From the NCBI GenBank assembly GCA_002315565.1, contig DCHD01000046.1:29003-82352 (forward strand): DNA of 53,350 nt, in the 5' to 3' direction. The translations under genes were made by a program, and so were the position numbers. How positions within the stretch are numbered: the stretch's first letter is position 1; every line of letters begins with the position of its first letter. Below the pieces are notes generated by a model. The model was not told the origin of the DNA, did not search any database, and saw only the letters and a list, made by a program, of their open reading frames with translations. This document shows positions 1-8,775 of this stretch, in pieces. Origin of the DNA: Solobacterium sp. UBA1761. Its GTDB lineage: Bacteria > Bacillota_I > Bacilli_A > Erysipelotrichales > Erysipelotrichaceae.

Positions 1-259
1 TACTCATCATAGTGTGTACACCGATATTCTTTAGTTCTTCTACAGCTATGGCTACAGATGCTCCACCCATTCCGGTAGAGATACCGATGACTTTCATCCC
101 TTTATAGGTTCCGATTATTGATTTGTATTCTCTGTTGAACGTCAGTTCATGTACATCATCAAGGAATTTTGCGATGACATCGACACGTTTTGGATCACCT
201 GGCATTAAGGCGCATGGTGCATTCAGTGATTCATCTAACTGGATATGGGGCTGTTTCAT
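1..259 (-). CDS. Nucleoside phosphorylase (partial, N-terminal 86 codons)
   Basis: Only the start of this gene is inside the window; it runs off the left edge. It begins MKQPHIQLDESLN and shows the NP-I family phosphate-binding motif MPGDPKRVDVIAKFL and the glycine-rich STGMGGASVAIAVEEL segment. This family cleaves nucleosides with phosphate to a base and (deoxy)ribose-1-phosphate. Substrate (uridine or purine nucleoside) cannot be decided from the visible part; the spacing resembles uridine-phosphorylase-like members. The ATG overlaps the stop of the adenosine deaminase upstream by 4 bp (ATGA), so the two are translationally coupled. A coupled deaminase and phosphorylase fits stepwise nucleoside salvage. 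Confidence 0.85.
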   Translation of the reverse strand, partial: MKQPHIQLDESLNAPCALMPGDPKRVDVIAKFLDDVHELTFNREYKSIIGTYKGMKVIGISTGMGGASVAIAVEELKNIGVHTMMS

Positions 260-1269
260 AGATAGCTCTCCAGTTTCTTGATTAATTCATTCTTTTCATC
301 AAGTGGCATGAATGATGCTCTTACGGAGTTGATATTCATTAAGATCAGATCTTCTTCTTCAAAGCCCATTTCTTTAAGACAGTGATCATATTCAAGGTCA
401 AGCGTTGTTCTTGTGAGCGTTGGATTATCGGTGTTGATTGTTACAGGAATGCCCATATTGAGAAGATTCTGGGCAGTATGCATTCTATATGATTCTCTGG
501 TCTTGCACTGAACATTGCTGGTAGGGCATACTTCTAAAGCGATTGAATTATCAGCAGCAACACGACAGAGATATGGGTTCTCATAGATATGATGGCCGTG
601 CCCGATTCTTGAAACACCGAAGTTGATGGCATCTTCAACGGTCTTCCAGTCCTGAGAATCTCCGGCATGGCAGATGATTGGCAGATTGTATTTTCTTGCT
701 TTTTCAAATAGAGGACCAAAATTAGACAGTGGTACAATTCCTTCGGCTCCGGCAAGATCTAGAGCAACTACGCCTTTACCAAGCCATCTCTTGCAGACTT
801 CAACCGTTTCCATGTTGGCATCCCAGTTGACTGTTTCTGGGCCAATTGACATCATGCAGGTGATGAATCCGACCTTCATCTTTACTTTGTCTTTTACACG
901 CTTATATCCTTCAAGTACGGCTTCAACGGCATCGTCCTGAGACATGCCTTTCTGCATGTGAAGTTGTGGGGCGAATCTGATTTCAGCGTATGCCAGGCCC
1001 TGGGCGTCAAGGTCTTCAACTACTTCGGCAGTTATTCTTGCAAGGGATTCTCTGTCTTGCATAACTTTAAGCGGATCATCAAACATCTTCAGGTATTCAT
1101 TTACTGAATCGGCATTTGAGCAGTCAATCAGAAACTGTCTGAATCCTTCAAGGGTTTTTCCAGGAAGTTCTATGCCTTGTTTCTGTGCTAGTTCATACAC
1201 TGTTTCAATACGGTATGAACCATCAAGATGACAGTGCAGTTCAATCTTTGGGAAAGGGTATTTGCTCAT
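256..1269 (-). CDS. add: Adenosine deaminase
   Basis: This 337-residue metal-dependent amidohydrolase converts adenosine to inosine in the cytoplasm. It has the zinc-binding HCHLDGS motif at residues 12-18, the catalytic CHAGD segment, RIGHGHH, and the metal-ligand segment TINTDNP. In the last one the Asp that follows the metal-ligand Asp in canonical TDDP is Asn, a variant also seen in other Gram-positive deaminases. Length is normal for the family. An AAAGGAG ribosome binding site lies about 8 nt before the ATG. It is first in a minus-strand operon with the overlapping nucleoside phosphorylase and is divergent from the ADP-ribosylglycohydrolase gene. A second paralog lies at 17703-18704. 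Confidence 0.93.
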   Translation of the reverse strand: MSKYPFPKIELHCHLDGSYRIETVYELAQKQGIELPGKTLEGFRQFLIDCSNADSVNEYLKMFDDPLKVMQDRESLARITAEVVEDLDAQGLAYAEIRFAPQLHMQKGMSQDDAVEAVLEGYKRVKDKVKMKVGFITCMMSIGPETVNWDANMETVEVCKRWLGKGVVALDLAGAEGIVPLSNFGPLFEKARKYNLPIICHAGDSQDWKTVEDAINFGVSRIGHGHHIYENPYLCRVAADNSIALEVCPTSNVQCKTRESYRMHTAQNLLNMGIPVTINTDNPTLTRTTLDLEYDHCLKEMGFEEEDLILMNINSVRASFMPLDEKNELIKKLESYL

Positions 1270-1369
1270 TATGTTTCTCCTTTGTTTACTCTTTTAGTCT
1301 ATCATTTATGGGCATTTGAAGAAAGTTGGATTATTTGCGAAAATGAATACGAATAAAGAGGTACAAATT

Positions 1370-2758
1370 ATGAAAGCTTGGCAGAAAGATCAGGAAATAA
1401 TCAACAACGCAGAACCATGTTATCTGATTGACGATAACGAACAGTTCTGGGAAGAACAGAATAACGGACCGGAAGAGGCTCAGGATATACTGACAAAGAT
1501 TCACTGGCATTCGCAGGTTCCAGGAAGCAGAGCTCATGAGTCAATCTGCCTGGCCACAATTCAGGCAACTGAAAATAAAGGCATGATTGTTGAAGGTGGC
1601 ATGGAACTGATTGAAAAGGGCTATGAAGCATATGATAAAGATGATATTGTCACTATGCATAAGATGGAAACAGCTGTCTACAATGCTGTCTACAATGCAA
1701 AAAAAGATGAAGAAAGTCCTTACTGGAAACAGAAGTTCTACGATACATTTGAGGAATATGCTGCTGCAGTTAAATTCCCTGAAGTAAGGGATGTGGATAT
1801 TGAAGGAAGTCTCGATAAGTTTATTGCTGGCTGGTATGGTCAGATTATCGGTGGTGCATATGGTACCTGTATTGAAGGATATACCGGCAGAGCCATCAAG
1901 AAGAAATATGGCGGTGAAGTTACAAAGTATGTCAGAAAGCCAAATACCTATAATGATGACATTACCTACGAGCTGGCACTTATTCTGGCTTATAAGGAAC
2001 ATGGCAAAGCTACAACTGCTATAGATATTGCGAATGAATGGACAAGCAGAATTCCAACCGGCTGGTCTGCAGAAGAGTGGGCTTTGAACAATCTGAAGGT
2101 TGGTATCCTTCCACCTGAATCAGGAAGATATCACAATCCGTTCAATGAGTGGATTGGTGCTCAGATGCGTGGCGCAGTCTGTGGACAGATCTATCCAGGC
2201 AATGCCTATATGGCAGCCAAAGCAGCCTGGGCTGATGCTTCTATCTCTCATGACCGCAATGGTATCCTTGGTGAAGTATTCAATGCATTGCTTTGTTCGC
2301 TGGCATTCACCAAAAAAGACACCAGAGAACTTGTTAAAGAGTGTATTGAACTGATTCCTGCCGATAGCGAATATGGTCAGGTTATCAGGTTTGCGCTTGA
2401 GCAGTGTGAAACTCACGACAACTATTACGATGCATGGCTGCTATGTGAAAAGAAGCTTGAAAGATACAACTGGATTCATGCTTATCCAAATGCGGCAATT
2501 GAAGTTATCTCCATGTATTTTGGTGAGAATGATTTCTTGAAGACGCTGTCTATATGTGGTGGATGTGGCCAGGATGTTGACTGCAATGCCGCTCAGATGA
2601 TGACGGTATTCGGCAGTATGTTTGGGACATCGGTTATCCCTGAATACTGGACCGCTCCGTTCGGTGACAGACTTGATACTTATGTACGTGGAATCAAGGT
2701 AATGTCTATTAAAGAACTGGCAAAAGATACTCAGGAAATTGCCCTTAAAATCAAATAA
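1370..2758 (+). CDS. ADP-ribosylglycohydrolase family protein (ARH1) with N-terminal extension
   Basis: This 462-residue protein has an N-terminal helical extension of about 140 residues with no recognised domain, then an ADP-ribosylglycohydrolase (ARH) fold from about residue 145 to the end. The two metal-binding signatures are YNDDITYELAL near residues 194-204 and CGGCGQDVDCNAAQ near 396-409. The fold normally hydrolyses N- or O-glycosidic bonds of ADP-ribosyl groups using Mg2+. I chose the ATG at 1370 because AAAGAGG lies just upstream; an in-frame TTG at 1316 has no ribosome binding site. It is monocistronic, ends at a terminator and precedes the BMP transporter operon, which suggests a nucleoside-derived substrate. 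That substrate is inference. Confidence 0.85.
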   Translation: MKAWQKDQEIINNAEPCYLIDDNEQFWEEQNNGPEEAQDILTKIHWHSQVPGSRAHESICLATIQATENKGMIVEGGMELIEKGYEAYDKDDIVTMHKMETAVYNAVYNAKKDEESPYWKQKFYDTFEEYAAAVKFPEVRDVDIEGSLDKFIAGWYGQIIGGAYGTCIEGYTGRAIKKKYGGEVTKYVRKPNTYNDDITYELALILAYKEHGKATTAIDIANEWTSRIPTGWSAEEWALNNLKVGILPPESGRYHNPFNEWIGAQMRGAVCGQIYPGNAYMAAKAAWADASISHDRNGILGEVFNALLCSLAFTKKDTRELVKECIELIPADSEYGQVIRFALEQCETHDNYYDAWLLCEKKLERYNWIHAYPNAAIEVISMYFGENDFLKTLSICGGCGQDVDCNAAQMMTVFGSMFGTSVIPEYWTAPFGDRLDTYVRGIKVMSIKELAKDTQEIALKIK

Positions 2759-2772
2759 TTATTTAAAAAAAG

Positions 2773-2810
2773 AAGGCTTTTGAAGCAAAGAAACAAAAGC
2801 CTTTTCTTTT
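2773..2810 (+). terminator. Rho-independent terminator after ARH1
   Basis: Arms AAGGCTTTTG (2773-2782) and CAAAAGCCTT (2794-2803) are perfectly complementary across an 11-nt loop and are followed by TTCTTTT. It separates ARH1 from the BMP transporter promoter. Confidence 0.85.
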
Positions 2811-2834
2811 GTGTAATTTATGTGTTGTAATCGC

Positions 2835-2864
2835 TTGAATGCTTGTTTAAAGTTTGAGTATAAT
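2835..2864 (+). promoter_or_regulatory. Sigma-A type promoter of the first nucleoside transporter operon
   Basis: TTGAAT (2835-2840) and TATAAT (2859-2864) are separated by 18 bp, 36 nt upstream of the BMP lipoprotein ATG. I saw no purine riboswitch in the short leader. Confidence 0.65.
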
Positions 2865-2900
2865 AAATAAGTACAAAAAGTACATTTATAAGGAGAAAAC

Positions 2901-3944
2901 ATGAAAAAACTATTAGCTGTTTTAATGGCAGTTCTTATGGTTCTTTGCTTAGCTGGTTGTGGTGCTAAGGAAGAAGAAGAAGTAGCTGCTGAAAAAATCA
3001 AAATTGCTTACTGTATCAATGGTACTACAGGCGACAAATCATTCTTCGATTCAGGTACTGAAGGCGTTAAATGGATGAACGAAAAGTATGGCGACAAAGT
3101 TGAAGCTACTACTCTTGAATTCACTTATGACGACACTACTTGGAGATCTCAGTTAGAAAATGCTTTCATGTCAGAAGAATATGACATCATCATCGTTGGT
3201 ACATATGACATGTTAGGTATGACTGTTGAACTTACTGAAGAATACCCAGACCAGAAGGTTTGGTTCTATGATGAACAGTGGGACTTCGACGCTAACCCAA
3301 GAGAAAACGTAATCTCATTATTATTCAAACAGAACGAAGGTTCTTACATTGTTGGTTACATGGCTGCTATGGCATCTCAGACTGGACACGTTTCATTCTG
3401 TGGTGGTATGTCTAACACAGTATTATTAGACTTCGCTGCTGGTTATGCTCAGGGCGCTAAGGCTTACAATCCTGACTGCGTAGTTGACGTAACTTGGATG
3501 GACTCTTTCTCAGATCCTACAAAGGGTAAAGACGTAGCTGGTGCTTCTTACTCTCAGGGTGTTGACGTTGTATTCGCATGTGGCGGCGGCGCTGGCTTAG
3601 GCGTATTCGAAGCTGCTCTTGAATATGAAAACGTATATGTAATCGGTGTTGATGGCGACCAGGGTGCTATGTGGGAAGCTGCAGGCGAAACTGAAAAGGC
3701 TGCTAGAACAATCACTTCTATGAAGAAGAACGTTAACCAGGGCTTCTTTGATACTTGCACTAAGGAAATCGAAGGCACTCTAGAATATGGTCAGAACTAT
3801 AGACTAGGTGTTGATGGTGGTTACGTATCAGCTGCTCAGACTTCAACTACTACTACAGTATTCACTGCTGAACAGTTAGCTGCTGTTGAAGATATTACTG
3901 CTAAGATCGCTGCTGGCGAAATCAAAGTAGACACTGCTTTCTAA
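2901..3944 (+). CDS. nupN: BMP-family nucleoside-binding lipoprotein, cluster 1
   Basis: This 347-residue extracytoplasmic substrate-binding protein captures nucleosides for the ABC importer encoded downstream. The signal peptide ends in a lipobox LAGC with the lipidated Cys at residue 20. The remainder is typical of the BMP (basic membrane protein, PnrA/NupN-like) family: IAYCINGTTGDKSFFDSG near the start and a conserved VIGVDGDQG segment that normally contacts substrate. AGGAGAAAAC precedes the ATG. Codon choice is strikingly uniform (GCT for Ala, TTA or CTT for Leu), more so than neighbouring genes, indicating high expression. A hairpin follows before the ATPase gene. Confidence 0.92.
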   Translation: MKKLLAVLMAVLMVLCLAGCGAKEEEEVAAEKIKIAYCINGTTGDKSFFDSGTEGVKWMNEKYGDKVEATTLEFTYDDTTWRSQLENAFMSEEYDIIIVGTYDMLGMTVELTEEYPDQKVWFYDEQWDFDANPRENVISLLFKQNEGSYIVGYMAAMASQTGHVSFCGGMSNTVLLDFAAGYAQGAKAYNPDCVVDVTWMDSFSDPTKGKDVAGASYSQGVDVVFACGGGAGLGVFEAALEYENVYVIGVDGDQGAMWEAAGETEKAARTITSMKKNVNQGFFDTCTKEIEGTLEYGQNYRLGVDGGYVSAAQTSTTTTVFTAEQLAAVEDITAKIAAGEIKVDTAF

Positions 3945-3985
3945 TCTTTTAAAGATTAATCAATAACCTTAACTAAAGGTGCTAG

Positions 3986-4021
3986 AATTGCCTCTGGTGT
4001 AGTGCCAGAGGCAATTTTGTT
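3986..4021 (+). terminator. Attenuating hairpin between lipoprotein and ATPase genes, cluster 1
   Basis: Perfect 12-bp arms AATTGCCTCTGG (3986-3997) and CCAGAGGCAATT (4005-4016), 7-nt loop, followed by TTGTTT. No promoter is obvious before the ATPase gene, so this probably acts as a leaky terminator or 3-prime stabiliser giving more lipoprotein than ATPase message. The second cluster has an equivalent hairpin at the same place. Confidence 0.75.
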
Positions 4022-4039
4022 TAAAAAGGGGATAATCGT

Positions 4040-5590
4040 ATGGAAAATTATCTTGTCATGCAGGATGTTACCAAAATCTATAACAACGGTATCATCGCAA
4101 ATGATAAAGTAAACTTCTCAGCTGTAAAAGGTGAGATTCATGCCATCTGTGGTGAAAACGGTGCTGGTAAAACAACACTGATGAAGATGCTTTTTGGTAT
4201 CGAACAGCCAGATGAAGGCAAAATCATCATTAAGGGAAAAGACATGAAACTTAATTCCCCTACTGATGCAATCAAAGCTGGTATTGGTATGGTTCACCAG
4301 CACTTTATGCAGGTACCATCATTAACTGTTGCTGAAAACGTTATGTTGGGTATCGAACCTACAAAAGGCCTTGTATTTGATATGAACGAGGCAGTCAGAA
4401 GGACCAAAGAATGCTGCGAAAAATATGGATTTGAAATTAATCCTAAAGCAGAGATTCAAGATCTTTCTGTTGGTGTAAAACAGAAGGTAGAAATCGTTAA
4501 GGCTCTTGTTAAGGGTTGTGAAATCCTGATCCTTGATGAACCTACTGCTGTACTTACTCCACAGGAAACAAAAGAACTGTTTGTTCAGCTTAAACACTTG
4601 CGTGATACAGGCTGTACAATCATCTTTATTTCTCACAAACTTAACGAAGTAAAAGAACTCTGTGACCGTGTTACCGTAATCAAGAAAGGTAAGACTATCG
4701 GAGTATGGAATATAAAAGATGTAACAGAAGCTGATATTTCTCGTTACATGGTCGGTGTAGACGTAGACCTTAACATTCCAAAGGCTCCAGCTCAGCCAAA
4801 AGAAAATGTTCTTACTGTCAAGAACCTTACTGTTTACAATGAAGCAGGTAAGAAGAAAGTTGATGATATCTCTTTCTCAGTAAGAAGAGGTGAAATTGTT
4901 GGTATCGCTGGTGTTGAAGGAAACGGTCAGCGTGAACTGATTGACGTTATTACCGGATTAGCAAAATACAGTCATGGCTCTATTGTGCTTGATGGTAAAG
5001 AAGTTAAAGATATGGAAATTGCCGATTTAAGAGAACACGGCATGGTTCATATCCCAGAAGACAGAAACCTTTACGGTTGTGCAAGAACTATGAGTATTAA
5101 AGACAACATGGTTGCCGATAAGATTCATAAGGATGAGTACAATTCTGGTCTGTTCTTAAATGAAAAGAAAATTAAAGAAGACACTGACAGATGGGTTGAT
5201 GAATATCTGGTATTATGTGACAGTGGCGAACAGCTGGTTGGCATGTTGTCAGGCGGTAACGTTCAGAAGGTTGTTGTTGCCAGAGAATTCACAAGCCCTT
5301 CAAAACTGCTGATTTCTGACCAGCCAACACGTGGTATTGACGTAGGTGCTGCAGAATTCGTTCGTAAGAAGATGGTTGAAATGAGAGATGCAGGCGAAGC
5401 AATTATCCTTGTATCTGCTGACCTTGCTGAAGTTATGTCACTGTCTGACTCTCTAATCGTTATGCACGGTGGTAAGATCAATGGTTACTTCAAAGATGTC
5501 AAGTCATTGACAGAAGAAGACCTTGGCTTCTACATGCTTGGTGTAAAACATATGTCTGAAGAAGAGATAAAAGGAGCTTTACATGAATAA
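4040..5590 (+). CDS. nupO: Nucleoside ABC importer, duplicated ATP-binding subunit, cluster 1
   Basis: This 516-residue protein has two fused ABC domains, as in RbsA and NupO. The N-terminal domain has Walker A GENGAGKTT (residues 38-46), LSVGVKQKVEIVKAL and Walker B ILILDEPTAVL. The C-terminal domain has a degenerate Walker A (GVEGNGQREL, no Lys), signature LSGGNVQKVVVARE and LLISDQPTRGIDVG. The loss of the second Walker A Lys is normal in this family. It energises import of the nucleoside bound by the BMP lipoprotein. The gene overlaps the first permease gene by 8 bp, so translation is coupled. Confidence 0.93.
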   Translation: MENYLVMQDVTKIYNNGIIANDKVNFSAVKGEIHAICGENGAGKTTLMKMLFGIEQPDEGKIIIKGKDMKLNSPTDAIKAGIGMVHQHFMQVPSLTVAENVMLGIEPTKGLVFDMNEAVRRTKECCEKYGFEINPKAEIQDLSVGVKQKVEIVKALVKGCEILILDEPTAVLTPQETKELFVQLKHLRDTGCTIIFISHKLNEVKELCDRVTVIKKGKTIGVWNIKDVTEADISRYMVGVDVDLNIPKAPAQPKENVLTVKNLTVYNEAGKKKVDDISFSVRRGEIVGIAGVEGNGQRELIDVITGLAKYSHGSIVLDGKEVKDMEIADLREHGMVHIPEDRNLYGCARTMSIKDNMVADKIHKDEYNSGLFLNEKKIKEDTDRWVDEYLVLCDSGEQLVGMLSGGNVQKVVVAREFTSPSKLLISDQPTRGIDVGAAEFVRKKMVEMRDAGEAIILVSADLAEVMSLSDSLIVMHGGKINGYFKDVKSLTEEDLGFYMLGVKHMSEEEIKGALHE

Positions 5591-6764
5591 AGAAAAGAAA
5601 CCAATGTTTAAAAAGCTTGATTCAGAAGCTAAATTCTCTCTGTTGCGTATGGCTGTTGCAATTGCAATCGGTCTGACACTGGCTGTTATTCTGATTGTAT
5701 TGTCAGCTGAAAATCCTGCTGAGTCTCTGAAGTATTTCTTCTTAGGCCCATTACAGATTCTTAATCCTAATGTTGCGAAAGGTCTGGCATTCAACTACTT
5801 TGATTTCTGGATCCAGTCAATGATTCCGCTTCTGTTCACAGGTTCTGCTGTATGTATCATGTTCTCAGCAAACAAATTCAACCTGGGTCTTGAAGGTGCC
5901 ATTATGTGTGGTGGTCTGGCATGTGGTTGGGTATGTTGTCTTCTGGATGGTGATATCAAAGCTGCCAATGCAAACCCTGTGCTTTGTGCAATCTTAGGTT
6001 TACTGGTTGGTGCTATTGCCGGTGGTCTTATCACTTCAATTCCAGCTTTACTCGAAAAGAAATGGGGCGCTTCGGTAATGGTATCATCACTGATGCTTAA
6101 CTATATCTCTTTATATATCTCAAGATTCTGTCTGTTCTCAACTGAGTTCAGAGATCTTAAGACTTCTAAATATTCAAATCAGTGGACTGAAGAAGTCGTA
6201 CTGACATTCAAAAAGTTCCTTGGAACAAAGCTTACACTGAGACTTGGACTGTTCATCGGTATTGCTGTTGTTATCTTTGCCTGGGCATTCCTGTTTAAGA
6301 CTAAATGGGGTTTCAAGATCAGAGAACTTGGACATAACCCTAACTTTGCTAAATATGTTGGTGTAGGTGTTATTTCTATGGGCGTACTTGTTCAGATTAT
6401 CGGCGGTCTTATCGGTGGCCTGTGTGGTGCTACTGTAATCCTTGGTAACAATAATTTCTATTATGGCGTTGAACTTACAGGCTATGGCTGGGATGGTGTA
6501 ACAATGGCTATCTTCTCAGGCAACAATCCAAAGAAACTGTTCCTTGCTACGGCATTTATTGCCTACATTAGAGCTGGTGCACTGATTATGTCTACTGCTC
6601 CTGGTGGACCTATCAATGAACTTACCAAGATTGTTGAAGGCGTTATCATTCTGTTCCTGCTGGCTGAAAAATTCCTGGCTAAGACTCACAGAAAGATGAT
6701 TGTTAAAGAAGCTAAAGAAAAACAGGCTTTAAAGCTTGCCAATGAAGCAAAGGAGGCTGAATAA
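5583..6764 (+). CDS. nupP: Nucleoside ABC importer permease 1, cluster 1
   Basis: This 393-residue multi-pass membrane protein is of the branched-chain amino acid/ribose permease type (BPD_transp_2). It has a cytoplasmic N-terminus, roughly eight to ten hydrophobic segments, the characteristic FNLGLEGAIMCGG element (residues about 99-111) and the ATPase-contact loop KTKWGFKIRELGHNPNFAKYVG. The C-terminal tail is rich in Lys, Glu and Ala. It pairs with the next permease to form a heterodimeric channel. The start overlaps the ATPase gene by 8 bp and its last base is the first base of the next start codon. Confidence 0.92.
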   Translation: MNKEKKPMFKKLDSEAKFSLLRMAVAIAIGLTLAVILIVLSAENPAESLKYFFLGPLQILNPNVAKGLAFNYFDFWIQSMIPLLFTGSAVCIMFSANKFNLGLEGAIMCGGLACGWVCCLLDGDIKAANANPVLCAILGLLVGAIAGGLITSIPALLEKKWGASVMVSSLMLNYISLYISRFCLFSTEFRDLKTSKYSNQWTEEVVLTFKKFLGTKLTLRLGLFIGIAVVIFAWAFLFKTKWGFKIRELGHNPNFAKYVGVGVISMGVLVQIIGGLIGGLCGATVILGNNNFYYGVELTGYGWDGVTMAIFSGNNPKKLFLATAFIAYIRAGALIMSTAPGGPINELTKIVEGVIILFLLAEKFLAKTHRKMIVKEAKEKQALKLANEAKEAE

Positions 6765-7759
6765 TGTCACTTATTAATGAAATTATCAGAACATTACAGA
6801 ATGTTCTAGTCCTTCCTTCATTCTATTTCATGCTTATTCAATCAGCTGCACCAATTCTTCTTGCCGCTCTTGGATGTGCTGTTGCTGCAAAGGCATCTGC
6901 TACCAATATGGGTATGGAAGGAATTATGACTTTCACTGCTCTGATTGCCGTTCTTGTTTCATCTGCTTTAGGTGGATCAAAGGGAAACGGCCCTTGGGTA
7001 GGTCTTGTAGTTGCGATTGCTGTTGGTGCATTACTTGGATTCTTAATCTCAGTATTTGCATTCAGACTGAAAATTGATATTATCCTGGTAGGTATTGCGA
7101 TGAACCTGATTGGTACAGGCGCTTCAGTATTCCTGATGTACCTTCTGACAGGTGATAGAGCTACCACTACATCTCTTCAGTCCGGTACTCTTCCTCAGAT
7201 TGCTATTCCTTTCATCAAGGATATTCCATTCCTGGGCGAAGTGCTGTCAAATCATTACATTCTTACTTACTTCTCATACATTCTCGTATTCATTATGTCG
7301 TTCTTCCTGTTCAAGACTAAACTTGGACTTAGAATCAGAGCTGTTGGTGAAAATGAAAATGCTGCTGAGTCAGTAGGTATCTCGTCACTTAACATCAAGA
7401 CTATTGCGCTGGTTATCTCTGGTGCTATCGGTGGCTTGGCAGGTGCTTACATGTCAGAATGTTACCTGGCTTACTTCTCAAGCGGACTTATTGCTGGTCG
7501 AGGATTCGTAGGTCTGGCTGCCTGCTCAATGGGTTCTGCGAACCCTGGCGTTATTTGCCTGTGCTGCTTGGCATTTGGTATCTTCTATGCATTCTCAAAC
7601 TTTGCAACTCTATCAAATCTGTCAATTTACGCACTTAACGCTTTACCATATGCAGTCGTGCTTATCGGTCTGGTTATCTATTCTGTATACACCAGAAAGA
7701 AAGAACTTAAGAGACTCCAGGGTCTTGATTCTGAAGAACATTCAGAAAATAAAGCTTAA
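6764..7759 (+). CDS. nupQ: Nucleoside ABC importer permease 2, cluster 1
   Basis: This 331-residue integral membrane protein is the partner permease. It shows the same family signatures: ATNMGMEGIMTFTALI near residues 47-62 and the ATPase-coupling loop KTKLGLRIRAVGENENAAESVGI. Its TAATG junction with the preceding gene overlaps by 1 bp. A terminator lies just after the stop, so the following nucleoside hydrolases are reached by readthrough or by a weak separate promoter, unlike in cluster 2, where transporter and hydrolase genes are continuous. Confidence 0.92.
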   Translation: MSLINEIIRTLQNVLVLPSFYFMLIQSAAPILLAALGCAVAAKASATNMGMEGIMTFTALIAVLVSSALGGSKGNGPWVGLVVAIAVGALLGFLISVFAFRLKIDIILVGIAMNLIGTGASVFLMYLLTGDRATTTSLQSGTLPQIAIPFIKDIPFLGEVLSNHYILTYFSYILVFIMSFFLFKTKLGLRIRAVGENENAAESVGISSLNIKTIALVISGAIGGLAGAYMSECYLAYFSSGLIAGRGFVGLAACSMGSANPGVICLCCLAFGIFYAFSNFATLSNLSIYALNALPYAVVLIGLVIYSVYTRKKELKRLQGLDSEEHSENKA

Positions 7760-7765
7760 TGAATT

Positions 7766-7791
7766 AGCCTCACATCAAGTGAGGCTTTTTT
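7766..7791 (+). terminator. Terminator after transporter cluster 1
   Basis: Perfect arms AGCCTCAC (7766-7773) and GTGAGGCT (7779-7786) with a 5-nt loop, followed by TTTTT. Confidence 0.9.
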
Positions 7792-7829
7792 AATGTAAAA
7801 TAATGATAGATATTAAGAAGGTTAATCAT

Positions 7830-8774
7830 ATGAGTGAAATAAATAAAAGACCTGTTATATTGGATGGCGATCCTGGCCACGATGATGCGGTTGCCTGGGT
7901 TATTGCTGCCAAGTGTGAAGAGTTTGACATCAAGGCTATCACTACTGTTGCCGGTAATCAGACTTTAGAAAAAGTTACCTATAATGCACAGCGCATTGCG
8001 GCGTTATGTGGAATTGATTGTCCGATTGCCAAGGGCGCTGCTGTACCGCTTGTTGGGAATCTCATTATTGCCCCTGGATACCATGGCGTAAGTGGACTTG
8101 ATGGTCCTAAACTTCCTGAACCAAAAAGAGCAATCGAAAATATTCCGGCTGTTGAACTGATGGCCAAAGTATTAAAAGAGTCAAAGGATAAGGTTACTAT
8201 TATTGCCACTGGGCCTCAGACCAATGTCGCCTGTCTTTTGCTGGCACATCCTGAACTTAAAGAGAAGATTGAAGTTATTTCTCTGATGGGTGGCGGTCTT
8301 AGAAACGGCAACTGGACAGCACCTGCTGAATTCAATATTCTTGAAGATCCGGAAGCTGCTTATATTGAATATCACAGTGGTGTTCCGATTATTATGGCTG
8401 GTCTTGATGTTACGGAGAAGGCAATGATTTTCCCAAGCGAATGGGAAGAATTTAGAAACATGGGCAATGATGTTGCAAGAACGGTTGCTGAATGGTTGGA
8501 CTTCTTCTTTAAACACCTTCATGAGATTGGTTGGGAAGGGGCTACACTGCACGATCCTTGTGCTGTGTTGGCACTTGTTCACCCGGAAATCTTTACGATG
8601 AAGGACATGTATATTGAAATTGAAACCAAGGGCGAATACTGTCGTGGTGAAACGGTTCCGGACTGGGATAACCGCCTTGGTAAAGATTCAAATGTCAAAG
8701 TTATTCTTGACCTTGATAGAGTCAGATTTGTTGAACTTTTAAAAGAATATACAAGAAAGTATGGAGGAAAATAA
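7830..8774 (+). CDS. Inosine/uridine-preferring nucleoside hydrolase, subtype A, cluster 1
   Basis: This 314-residue enzyme hydrolyses the N-glycosidic bond of ribonucleosides to base and ribose. It has the Ca2+-binding DGDPGHDDAVAW motif near the N-terminus, LMGGG, EFNILEDPEAA and the C-terminal HDPCAVLAL in which Asp is a Ca2+ ligand and His a catalytic acid in characterised members. I chose ATG 7830 because AAGAAGG lies 8 nt upstream; the in-frame ATG at 7803 sits directly after the terminator without a ribosome binding site. A single base separates its stop from the next hydrolase start. Its closest counterpart here is the gene at 27019. Confidence 0.92.
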   Translation: MSEINKRPVILDGDPGHDDAVAWVIAAKCEEFDIKAITTVAGNQTLEKVTYNAQRIAALCGIDCPIAKGAAVPLVGNLIIAPGYHGVSGLDGPKLPEPKRAIENIPAVELMAKVLKESKDKVTIIATGPQTNVACLLLAHPELKEKIEVISLMGGGLRNGNWTAPAEFNILEDPEAAYIEYHSGVPIIMAGLDVTEKAMIFPSEWEEFRNMGNDVARTVAEWLDFFFKHLHEIGWEGATLHDPCAVLALVHPEIFTMKDMYIEIETKGEYCRGETVPDWDNRLGKDSNVKVILDLDRVRFVELLKEYTRKYGGK

Positions 8775-8775
8775 G

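Noticed and set aside
1316..1369. TTG start at 1316 for ARH1
   Set aside because: There is no ribosome binding site, while AAAGAGG stands before ATG 1370.
1541..2416. Long open frames on the minus strand opposite ARH1
   Set aside because: They are antisense to a well-supported gene, lack start signals and have no protein-like composition.
2865..2900. Possible purine riboswitch in the leader of the BMP operon
   Set aside because: The leader after the predicted start site is only about 30 nt, too short, and lacks the conserved junction sequence.
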